Positions 55,484 through 64,000 of a DNA stretch of 64,000 nt are shown here, in pieces. The position numbers and the translations under genes are program-made. The notes under the pieces are model-generated. The model did no database searches. It had not been told where the DNA came from and saw nothing but the letters and a program-made list of their open reading frames with translations. The stretch is from Massariosphaeria phaeospora (Eukaryota; Ascomycota; Dothideomycetes; Pleosporales): contig JAADJZ010000015.1 of NCBI GenBank assembly GCA_011032825.1, positions 124,001-188,000 on the forward strand, read 5' to 3'. Position 1 is the stretch's first letter. Each line of letters starts with the position of its first letter.

Positions 55484-57254
55484 ATGGACCCCTGCCAAGA
55501 TACAAAGCGCAAACGCGATGACGGTGAAGACGAGCGCTGCCTCACGCCGGAGATGGAATCTTCTCTTCGCACCAAGCGCCAGCGCCGTCGCGATAGCAAC
55601 AACGATTGCGACAACGACAGCGACAGCGATTGCGACAGCGAGAGCCAGGACAAGGATGACGGCGGATCCTCAAAAGAGCAGCTGTATTCAGAGTCTGCGC
55701 TTTCTGTCGTTGTCGATCCTACGTCGTTCGCGCACCTCAATCTCTCAGAGCGCACCACTACGGCTATCAAGAAAAGGGGCTTCGAAAAGATGACGGAGAT
55801 TCAGCAGCGTGTGTGTTTTCTGGCCTCCATCTTAGTGTAATACCAACCCCGGACAGGCCATACCGCCTCTCCTGGCTGGCAGGGACGTTCTCGGGGCCGC
55901 CAAAACAGGGTCGGGAAAAACGTTAGCGTTCCTGCTTCCCGCCATCGAGACGCTCCACTCGCTTCGATTCAAACCTCGCAATGGTGTGGGCGCCATCATT
56001 ATCTCACCTACCCGCGAGCTTGCTCTCCAGATATTCGGTGTTGCTAGAGAACTCATGGAATCGCATTCCATGACCTACGGCACTGTGATGGGCGGGGCGA
56101 ACCGCAGTGCTGAAGCCGTGAAACTCTGCAAAGGCGTGAATCTCCTAATTGCTACTCCGGGCAGGCTGCTAGATCATCTACTCAACACGAGATTCGTATT
56201 CAAGAATCTAAGGGCCCTCGTTATTGACGAGGCGGACCGGATACTCGAGGTTGAATTTGAGGAGGAGATGCGCAAAATCGTGAGGATCTTGCCCAGCGAT
56301 AACAGGCAGACGATGTTGTTCTCCGCCACCCAGACCACCAAGGTTGACGATCTTGCGCGCATCTCTTTACGCCCGGGTCCGCTCCATGTAAGCGTTGACG
56401 AAAACAAAGAATATAGTACTGTCGATGGCTTAGAACAAGGTTACATTTTGTGTCCCGAAGACAAGAGGTTCCTCCTGCTCTTTGCGTTCCTGAGGAGGAT
56501 GCAGAAGAAGAAGAAAAAGACAATCGTCTTCTTCAGTAGCTGCAACTCAGTAACGTACCACGCGGGCTACTCAACTATATCGACTGCCCCGTCTTGGACC
56601 TCCACGGGCAGAAGAAACAGCAGGCACGCACAAATGCCTTCTTTGAGTTTTGCAACGCCGAAACTGCCATCCTTCTTTGCACCGACGTGGCAGCACGTGG
56701 GCTCGACATCCCCGCCGTAGACTTTATCGTCCAATACGACCCTCCAGACTCCCCGCATGAATACGTACACCGGGTCGGTCGGACTGCTAGAGGAATCAAC
56801 GGCAAAGGCCGTAGTGTCATGTTACTTCAGGTATATATAGTGTGCCCGGCATTGAAGTCACTAATCAACTAACGCCTCGCAACAGCCCAGCGAGATTGCC
56901 TTTCTCACGCACCTACAATCCGCACGCGTCCCCCTCGTAGAATACGAATTTCCCAAGCTCATCAACATCCAATCCCAGCTGGAGAAACTCGTAGGAACTA
57001 ACTACCATCTCAACAAGAGTGCCAAAGACGCTTTCCGGTCCTATCTGCACGCGTATGCAAGCCACAGCCTGCGCTCGGTCTTCGACGTGCGCAAGTTGGA
57101 CTTGCAGAAACTCGCTAAGGGCTTTGGGTTCGCGACCCCGCCTCGTGTCGATGTTACTATAGGCCAGAGTTTGGCCAGGGATAGAGCGAAGGGCCGGAGA
57201 GAATATGGAAAACAACCCAGGCAGGACCAGTTCAGCAAGAGGTTGAAGACTTAG
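55484..57254 (+). pseudogene. HAS1/DDX18-type DEAD-box RNA helicase with an internal frameshift
   Basis: Nucleolar helicase of the Has1 class (60S and 40S ribosome assembly). Exon 1 55484-55810, intron 55811-55856 (GTGTGT...ACAG), exon 2 55857-56830, intron 56831-56885, exon 3 56886-57254. An acidic N-terminal tail precedes [20 protein letters not shown] (motif I), [10 protein letters not shown] (Ia), ATPGRLLDH (Ib), [10 protein letters not shown] (DEAD), FSATQT (III), VFFSSCNSV (IV), [20 protein letters not shown] (V) and [11 protein letters not shown] (VI). Just after VFFSSCNSV one base is missing near 56566, so [15 protein letters not shown] continues in another frame. Everything else is conserved to the C-terminus. 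Since Has1 is essential in yeast, this is either a dead second copy or a one-base sequence error. Confidence 0.8.
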
Positions 57255-57423
57255 GGTGCCTGTGCGCGTGGTTTAGGACTACGTCCGATTACTTTGCTTG
57301 GCATGCTCCCGTTCGATTTTGTCCGGCGCGGTCATAGGCTGGGTTGCGAACCAGTCATTGCAATACACGCTGATGCGGAGGACTTCCTCGTGTTCACTAC
57401 GGGTGTGAACCAAAGTAGCAAGG

Positions 57424-57978
57424 GCGATAGCGGCGAAGCCAGACAGCCCGTACACGTCCATCATCAACGCCAACATACGCCTTGGCCGCGTTGGCCGCGT
57501 TGGCCGCGTTGGCCGCGTTGGCCCCAAAGAGATCACTGTGGGCGTGCTGAAACGACACATCAAGGAAGCAAACGCGGAAGGCATCCAAACCTTTTTCCTT
57601 TGACGGTATGTTAGCCGCAGCGCGTGAGCTTTTGTAGCTAACATGATCAGGCTTCCCCCGTAAGCTCGACCAAGCGGACTCTTTCGAGCAAACTATTGCG
57701 CCCATCAGCCACATGATAGTCTTCGACTGTCCGCAACCAGTTCTCATCGAACGCCTCTCATTGCGTGCCCGGGCAGACGATGATGCAGAGAATATCGTGC
57801 GACGCATAGAGACATTTAATGCCACCACGTCGCAGCTCAGGTCCTCGACAAGTATAGTAGCTTAGGCAAAGTCGTGCTAATCAAGACCGACACAGATGTG
57901 GCAGACGTGGCTACGAGACTGCAGAAGCTATTAGAAGAGGTGGGACTGGTCTTGCAGCCTAAAATGGGAACAGAATAG
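57424..57978 (+). pseudogene. Nucleoside-monophosphate kinase remnant (adenylate/UMP-CMP kinase type)
   Basis: Conserved NMP-kinase blocks in broken frames: DSPYTSIINANIRLG, PKEITVGVLKRHIKEA, QTFFL / DGFPRKLDQADSFE, MIVFDCPQPVLIERLSLRA, ADDDAENIVRRIETFN, VLDKYSSLGKVVLI. The N-terminal P-loop (GxPGxGKGT) is not visible upstream. An extra T at about 57600 shifts frame between FFL and DGFPR (where an intron GTATGT...TCAG at about 57606-57650 also lies), and another shift occurs near 57841. A 9-bp minisatellite (cgcgttggc, four copies, about 57487-57522) inserts GRV repeats just before PKEIT. Truncation, two shifts and repeat growth mark it as a pseudogene. Confidence 0.68.
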
Positions 57979-58301
57979 GTGAGAAGCTAGAGAACAATTT
58001 TGGTTGTCATGAGTTGCGATGCGGCCGTCTACCTACCTACCTACGTCAGATTACCGGCTATCACCCGCCTACCAACTATGCCGGACATGGGCGGTGCGAA
58101 GGACAACCCACCCGCGCAGAATGGACAAGAAGATCAGGCAAATAGCTGTACAGGTTGTTTGTTACTGTTCAATTTGAATTTTCGGTTCTACTGTGTCCCT
58201 GTTTGGGCTTCATGTCGTATCGTATCATATCATATCGTATCACTCTCCCTTCAATCCTGTGCCGCCTCGGCCTTGGCCTTGCCCTCCACTCCACTCCCGC
58301 C
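57979..58301. other. Intergenic
   Basis: 3' flank of aldehyde dehydrogenase and spacer. CTAC and catatcgtat-type microsatellites are present. No gene. Confidence 0.4.
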
Positions 58302-59994
58302 CTACCCAAACAGCGCATCCCCCAACCGAATACTAACCGTCTTCGTCTGCAAATAATTCTCCAGCGCCGCCTCACCCAACTCCCTGCCAATACCACTCTG
58401 CTTGAACCCGCCAAACGGCAACTGGTGATGCAGCATATTGTACTGGTTGACCCACACGGTGCCGGCTTTCAGCGCATTGCTGACCTCGAGCGCCGTGTTG
58501 AGGTTGCTGGTGTGCACGGCGGCGGCGAGCCCGTAGCTGGTGTTGTTGGCCAGCTTGACGACTTCTTCTTTCGTGCTGAACTTGGAGATGGAGCACACGG
58601 GGCCGAAGATCTCTTCTTGCACAATCGACATGTCTTCGGTGACGTTGGAGAAGATGGTCGGCGCGATGAAGAAGCCTTTGTCGCCGACGCGCTTGCCGCC
58701 CGTTTCGACGGTTGCGCCGGCTTTTTTGCCGTCTTCGATGTAGCTGTGTGGGTGGGTTAGTGGGATGGGTTCGAGAGTTAGGGAGTGGAATTGTGGACTT
58801 ACCCCATGATGCGGTCGAATTGCAGTTTCGAGACCTGCGGGCCCTGGAACGTGTTTTCGTGGAAGGGGTCGCCGACTTGGTTCGCTTCTGCTCGCGCTTT
58901 GAAGTGCTGGATGAACTTGTCGTAGATGGAGTCCTGGACGTAGATGCGCGAGCCGGCGCAGCAGCACTGGCCGTGGTTGTAGTAGATGCCGAAGTTGACC
59001 CACGAAATGGCGTTGTCAATATCCGCGTCCCCGAAGACGATGTTCGGGCTCTTGCCGCCCAGCTCGAGAGTAACCTTCTTCAGATTGGAGCTAGCAGCGG
59101 CCTTCATGATCTGGCGGCCGACGATGGTGGAGCCGGTGAAGGCAATCTTGTCGACGTCCATGTGCGAGGAGAGGGCCGCGCCGGCGATCTTGCCAATGCC
59201 TGAGATGATGTTGATGACGCCGGGAGGGAAGCCGGCTTCCTTGACGAAGGTGGCGGCTACGAGTGCGGAGAGGGGAGTCTGCTCGGCCGTCTTGAGGACG
59301 ACACAGTTGCCAGCAGCCACGGCGGGACCGATCTTCCACGCCCACATGAGGAGTGGGAAGTTCCACGGGATGATCTGGCCGCAGACACCAATCTACAGCA
59401 GTTAGCTATGCCTTTGCCACCGACTCGAGGACTGTTCTTACCGGCTCCTTCCTGATATAGTTGAAAGTATCCGCATTCGTATCCACAACCTTGCCCTCGA
59501 TCTTATCCGCCCAGCCCCCATAGTACCTCAGACAGCCAGCACAGTTGCTGATATCCCCCTTTGCCAGCGTGATAGACTTGCCGTTGTCCAAGGACTCGAC
59601 AGCAGCAAGCAGCTCCAGATTCTTCTCGAACAGGTCAGCCAGATTCGACAGCAGCCTTCCCCGCTTCTGGGGCGACTCCCGCCGCCAGCCGCCCTCGAAG
59701 GCTTTCCGCGCGGCGGCCACGGCAAGGTCGACGTCCTTCTCGGTGGCCTCTTGTACAGAGCAGAGGACGGACTCGTCGGTGGGGTTGATGACCTCGAACG
59801 TCTTGCCGTCCACGCCTTTGACCCATTCGTTGTTGATGAAGCTGAGGCATTTGTCAGCAGCTGCAATGCAAATTGGGACTGGAGTCTCGCGGTGGCGAAA
59901 GCACTGCACCGAGAGTGGGTGTCACTTACAGGCCGATGGGCTGGTCGTACTCGCCAGTGAGCGGCGTCTTGAGCTTGACTGAGAGACCCGACAT
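58302..59994 (-). CDS. NAD(P)-dependent aldehyde dehydrogenase
   Basis: Class 1/2 aldehyde dehydrogenase, oxidising acetaldehyde and similar aldehydes to acids, close to fungal AldA. Exons 59994-59930, 59841-59442, 59392-58803 and 58743-58302; introns of 88, 49 and 59 nt; 498 residues, the normal length. Motifs: [14 protein letters not shown] across intron 1, the [16 protein letters not shown] cofactor block, [10 protein letters not shown], the general base E265 in LELGGKSPN, the catalytic Cys within GQCCCAGSR (298-300, probably C299), [10 protein letters not shown] and [15 protein letters not shown]. There is no obvious mitochondrial presequence, so probably cytosolic. All catalytic residues are present. 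Confidence 0.95.
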
Positions 59995-61546
59995 CTTGTT
60001 GATAGTAAAAAGCCAGGTGGACGAGTTGGGGTATCGTAGATGAAGCTCGGGGTAGTAAGGAGAGAGGTGATGTGAGGAGGGGGAATACGATGTTATGCTC
60101 GGTCGAGTGAGGGGCAAACCAAATCTTAAGTACCGCCGGCTTTACGATGACAGCATGGAGTTACAAGCCGTCAGCCATCATCCATCAGCCATCCCATGTT
60201 CCCGATCGAGGACCTAGCGACAGCCTCGGCCTTGGGACGCCCGTGAACGTCTCGCGATCGCGGAGCAACGAATGGGCGTGCATGGCGGCGTGCTTGTTGT
60301 GGGGGAGGGGTAGCACGCTACTGGTTGCAAAAGCGGGGTTCTCCGGTGCGCCGCAACAAATGCCCCTCTGCGATGGCTTCGATGGCCCTGGCCCTGTCCG
60401 TGTGCATGCTAACGCCCGCTGGTCCAGTGGATAACGCATGTCGGCTCAGTAATCTACCCGGGTTAGATGATCAGGGCGGTTTTCTACGCGACGGCTTACT
60501 TCTAGCCCATCATCCCCATCCATCTCTCCCAGCTGAACACGTTAGCATCTCAATACACGCGACAGCTTACATCTAACTAACCCATCATCCCCATCCATCT
60601 AACTCCGCCAAATACGTTAGCATCTCAATACCTTACATTCAACCCATCATCCCCATCCATCCAACCCACTCAACACGCTAGAACAATCCCGCGTACGTAA
60701 GCTAAGCTAAGCTAAGCTTAAGATGCGATAACTTACCTAACCTATATCAAACAATGGGTTAGATGTAAGCCGTCGCCGTCCCCAATGTCGATCCCACCAT
60801 ACCCTCAGCTACATCCCAACTACCCTCCCCCCCTCAAACACCCGCCGAACACCACCACCACCAGCATGTAGACAAGCCCATACCCAAGAGAGATATAAAC
60901 CCCCCCCCCGATTTCGACAAAACAGTTGTTCTGCAAGCCATGCCCGGCGCAACTCTGCTCCGCGCAGACGGACGGACCGAGTCGCACGCCAAGGAAGCCG
61001 ACGGGATGGTAGGTAGATGGGTAGATAGGCAGGCAGGTACCCAAGTAGCCCCCTTTCGTATGCAGAGGATGCCCAAGGCCATGCAGGGCAGGGCATCTCC
61101 CCGTACAAAAGCCTCGCATTGCCGGACCATGGCATTCTCTCAGGCCATCGCGCTCCTCAACACGCCAGCCCGCCAGCCCACAAGCACGCACGTCTTATCA
61201 GTCTTTCTTAAGCATCACCAGTAAGTAGTTCATTGTCAAAAGGGCACAGCAGTGAACAGGAAACCTTCAGAGTTCCATTTTGATGATGGGGGGTGTAATC
61301 CGAGACGGGACACCGCTAGATCGAGACGGCAGACTATGAGCTGCAAATCCTCGCCCTACTATACAATTCCTCCAAAGCACTGATCACCCGGCATCGCTCT
61401 GTACACACATCGTGCAGAGAATCGCCGAAAGAATCAAAGTGGGGAATATAATGAACCGTTGTGCTCCGTAACCATGACCCATTCCCCGTACGCAACCCTA
61501 AAAAGAGATCGAAGAAGAAAGAGTCGGATGTGATTGCTGCAGCTGT
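59995..61546. other. 1.55-kb gene-free region with tandem repeats
   Basis: Promoter of the aldehyde dehydrogenase gene and 3' flank of YRA1. Contains a tRNA-like 5' half (60414-60450; see findings), tandem cccatcatccccatccat units and an agcta microsatellite (about 60700-60718). No protein gene recognised. Confidence 0.5.
60487..60776. repeat. Complex tandem/inverted repeat
   Basis: Three units of about 70 bp, each with cccatcatccccatccat; cacgttagcatctcaatac-like sequence links them. An inverted copy of gcgacggcttacatctaaccc occurs at about 60755-60776 (tgggttagatgtaagccgtc), so the block could fold back on itself. Confidence 0.65.
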
Positions 61547-62861
61547 TCAGAGCATTTCATCGTCCATTGCGATATCACCACCACCGGAAGTCTGGGTCAC
61601 GTCACCATTGCCGTCGTTGTTGACACGGTGCGGGAAGTAATCCTTCATTTCCTGATCCATTTCCTCAACGGTCTTCTTGGCCTTGTTTGATCCTCCACGG
61701 CCGCGACCGCGTCCACGGCCTGAGTCACGACCACGTCCCGATGTCTTCGTGGCAGTCGCGGGCTTGGGCTTGTCCTTTCGAGCAGGCCTAGGCAGTTGTT
61801 AGTTACTAGCCGCGAAACAGAAGTAGACTACTTACTGGACGCGGGCGGCAAGGCTGGCCTGCGCGGTTGTAGCAGGAACGTGGGCAGCAGGGACCATCAT
61901 CTCCACCTTGATAGGTTTGCGATCGATTTTCATGCCGTCAAGTTCGCTCATGGCCTTCACCGCCTGCTCCTGCTTGAAGAAGGTGATGGTAGCAGTACCG
62001 AGGCTACGACCATTGGCACCGTAGTTGATGATAACCGACTTCGGCTTTCCGGTATCGGTGGCCGTGACGAAATAATCCTAAACGGGCTATTAGTGGGCGG
62101 CCTAAGGAGAAACTTCGTAGGATCATGAGCGACACGGCGGCGACATGAGTCCGGCTGAAGAGGTAGCTGTTTCAGTCCAGCGGGTCACAAGGCGAATCCG
62201 TGCTGTGAGGCCATCCTCGTCGCTCCGTGATTGAATCGCCTCAAGTCCATCCGGGTGGCAATAAAAAAACTCATCAGACTGCGAAGTCGACCCGCTGGAC
62301 TTCAACCGTGCTCTTGCCTGTGTGAGCTGATCGCCTTGCTTCAGCGACACCCACGGGCGCTCACATGCTGCTAGGTGCACCGCCCCTCGGACGTGCCAAT
62401 GGGACGATGGTGTGTCCTGTTGTGCAATGCATATGCATGGTGGGCAGCCCAGCAAGGTTTGCATAGCATGGCCAGACTCGTGTCGCTCGCCTCGTGCGAC
62501 TTGGATGTGGGCTCAAGGACCGCACATGGTGTGACATACCTTGAGAGCTTGCTCATCGACGTCGACAGGCTGCCACGCGTTAGTGTTTGGTAGACAAAAG
62601 GCGTACCGAAGAACATACAAGACGTGACACCATAATCTTGGCTTCGCCACCACCAGCCTTTGGGGCCGGCGCAGTGGGGACAGTGGCGCGCTGTTTACCG
62701 TTGCGACTCTTGTTGATACCTCCGACGGGTCCTTGGGGAGTAGGGACGACTCGGTCACCACGGCCACCACGACCTCCGCGACGGCCACCACGGCCTCCGG
62801 CGCCGCGTGGGGCGGTCTTCACGATATCGTCGAGCGACATGGCAAGTTTTCCAGTCGACAT
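61547..62861 (-). CDS. YRA1: YRA1/ALY-REF mRNA export adaptor (RRM)
   Basis: RNA-binding adaptor that recruits the Mex67 export receptor to mRNPs. Exons 62861-62619, 62569-62540 (only 30 nt), 62077-61836 and 61787-61547; introns of 49, 462 and 48 nt; 251 residues. An N-terminal REF motif (KLAMSLDDIVKTAPR) is followed by an RGG-rich stretch. The RRM, assembled over three exons, is KIMVSRLPVDVDEQALKDYF through ATITFFKQEQAVKAMSELDG. A C-terminal GRGRGRGRGG box and an acidic tail with a second conserved helix (KKTVEEMDQEMKDYF) end the protein. The 462-nt second intron is far longer than any other intron in a housekeeping gene here. In budding yeast the long YRA1 intron mediates autoregulation, so it may be regulatory (inference). 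Confidence 0.9.
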
Positions 62862-63548
62862 TTTGTCGGTGGTTTTGAGGGTTTCGAAGGAGTTGAGCTT
62901 CACGTGACACAGCGCAGGCTGCGAAGACACGTGGCAGAAGGTCGACGGTCGCGCGACAGCTGGTAGGCGGATGCAGCGACGGACGGGGTCGCGACGTGGG
63001 CGGCTGTTGTTGATGGCGCTGACGGGCGGGCACGCGTAGGCTGCAGCGAGGGTCGCAGAACGGGACTCTTGTGAGGGAGCCGACGCGTCTGAGATGCTGT
63101 CGCAGAGGTATTAGTTTCTGCTGCGGAGTGGGCTGCGAGCTGGCGCGAAGAGGGCGTAGAGATGGTTGCGGGCACGGTGAGGGTGAGCGGGTGTGAGAGT
63201 GGTAAGGAGCAGGAAGGGAGCGGGCCCGGTGCGAAACAAAACTCGCGGCCGGCCCACTAGCGGCGCTGAGTCATGCTAGCGCCGCCCGTACTGCCCACGT
63301 TAGCGCCCGGGCGGTGTGGGCGCTGCGCTGCCTGCCGCCTGGGTAGCTGCGGCTGCGAGAGGTAGTCGCGCCCGACATGGCGAGAGAGCTCCTGCCTGGC
63401 GACCGCACGACGACCGACCGACGATGGGCGGATGATGCAGGTGCACTCTCTATAATGGCGACTCCGGTACGTCCTGGCCGCCCCGTGCTGTGCGCTCTTC
63501 TCGCCGCGCCGCCCCTCCCCTCCGCTGCTGCTGCCTCCCCATGGCGTC
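62862..63548. promoter_or_regulatory. Divergent promoter region YRA1 / VPS11
   Basis: 687 bp, GC-rich, between divergent start codons. An out-of-frame ATG (63377) lies before the chosen VPS11 start. No coding exon recognised. Confidence 0.4.
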
Positions 63549-64000
63549 ATGGCGCTGCTGACACCCACCAAGTGGCAGTTCAGGTTCTTCGACGTCTCCC
63601 AGGTCAAGCTGCCCGACGACGAGGGCGCGTTCCTGGCCGAGGTATGGCGCCGCCGCTCTGCTGCCCCCCGCGGCCCCCCCTGATGACACGCTGCAGCCCG
63701 GCAACATCACCGCCGTCGTCTCCGGCTCCGAGAGCATCTTCTTTGGCAGCGCCGATGGCGTCGTGCGCATCGTGTCGCCGGCCTTCAAGGTCGTGCGCTC
63801 GTTCCGCGCCCACGACACGGGCGCCATCACCCACATGAAGCAGATGCAGGGCACCGCGCTGCTCGTCACCGTGGCCGAGGACGTGGCCGACGAGCCGGTG
63901 CTGAAGGTGTGGGCCCTGGACAAGCTGGAGAAGAAGACGGGCATGCCGCGCTGCCAGAGCACCCTCACCATCCACAACGGCCGCAAGCACTTCCCCATCT
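63549..64000 (+). CDS. VPS11: VPS11/PEP5 vacuolar sorting protein, 5' part (runs off the right edge)
   Basis: N-terminus of Vps11 (Pep5), a core subunit of the HOPS and CORVET tethering complexes that drive endosome-vacuole fusion. Exon 1 63549-63641 (WQFRFFDVSQVKLPDDEGAF), intron 63642-63696 (GTATGG...GCAG, phase 0), exon 2 63697 to the window end. Exon 2 gives ITAVVSGSESIFFGSADGVV, FKVVRSFRAHDTGAITHMKQ, VTVAEDVADEPVLKVWALDK and CQSTLTIHNGRKHFPI, which match the beta-propeller start of Vps11. The catalytic-type RING finger and alpha-solenoid lie outside the window. Start chosen at the Met giving MALLTPTKWQ; a Met 8 bases upstream is out of frame. Confidence 0.9.

Noticed and set aside
57430..57530. 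CRISPR-like regular repeats
   Set aside because: Units are contiguous without spacers; a eukaryotic minisatellite. No CRISPR array is present anywhere in the window.
57294..57614. 106-codon frame with a WPRWPRWPRW repeat
   Set aside because: Out of frame with the kinase blocks; the repeat is the minisatellite read in the wrong frame.

Overview
This is nuclear DNA of a filamentous ascomycete (Pezizomycotina, probably Dothideomycetes; the class is inferred). The evidence is dense genes with short introns (about 46-130 nt, GTRNGT donors, CTAAC-type branch sites), a Pth11-like receptor, a Fot1/pogo transposon with stop codons of the kind left by repeat-induced point mutation, and secreted proteins with Kex2-type sites. 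Gene models below were joined by hand from splice signals and conserved protein motifs, and exon phases were checked arithmetically.

Layout. 0-7 kb: KRR1 (cut by the left edge) and KIN17 diverge from one intergenic region; a ferric reductase and a Ctr copper transporter diverge from another; then a SET-domain protein with a signal peptide. 7-9.5 kb holds no gene, only low-complexity and G-rich DNA. 9.5-17 kb: a serine beta-lactamase-like hydrolase, a secreted FAD amine oxidase and a Pth11-like 7TM receptor. 17-20.5 kb is gene-free. 20.5-24.3 kb: a coiled-coil/zinc-finger protein, a DUF3605 (Gig1-like) protein and a thioredoxin-reductase-like flavoenzyme. 24.5-36.4 kb is accessory: three members of a small-protein family, an F-box/LRR-like protein, a secreted nucleotidyltransferase-like protein with a Kex2-flanked repeat, an effector-like protein and a Cys-rich secreted protein. 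36.9-40 kb: V-ATPase subunit C (VMA5) and glycine cleavage T protein (GCV1) share a 217-bp promoter. 40.5-43.9 kb: a divergent pair of the small family, split by a dead Fot1/pogo element nested in an older AT-rich repeat. 44.7-51.3 kb: MDM1-type sorting nexin and a cAMP/Git3-type GPCR. 51.7-55 kb: four more small-family members. 55.5-58 kb: a HAS1-type helicase and an NMP-kinase remnant, both frameshifted. 58.3-64 kb: aldehyde dehydrogenase, YRA1/ALY mRNA export factor and the start of VPS11.

Main discovery. Nine loci (24508-24795, 25306-25762, 26630-27011, 40486-40940, 43306-43922, 51716-52151, 52584-53067, 53535-54009, 54430-54943) encode diverged copies of one 100-145-residue protein that I cannot match to a named family. 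Eight keep a phase-1 intron (or its remains) at the same place, inside the codon after an Ile-Ile-type pair and before a QAQFAYG-like motif. Three pairs are divergent (A/B, D/E, F/G), and at least three copies are broken or damaged. The predicted order helix-strand-strand-strand-helix resembles a double-stranded-RNA-binding fold, but that is inference only.

How the genes work together: the core genes are unrelated housekeeping functions (ribosome assembly, mRNA export, vacuolar acidification, one-carbon metabolism, endosomal/vacuolar trafficking). The ferric reductase/Ctr pair is the only clear functional couple. The accessory stretches are where family expansion, pseudogenes and transposons gather.
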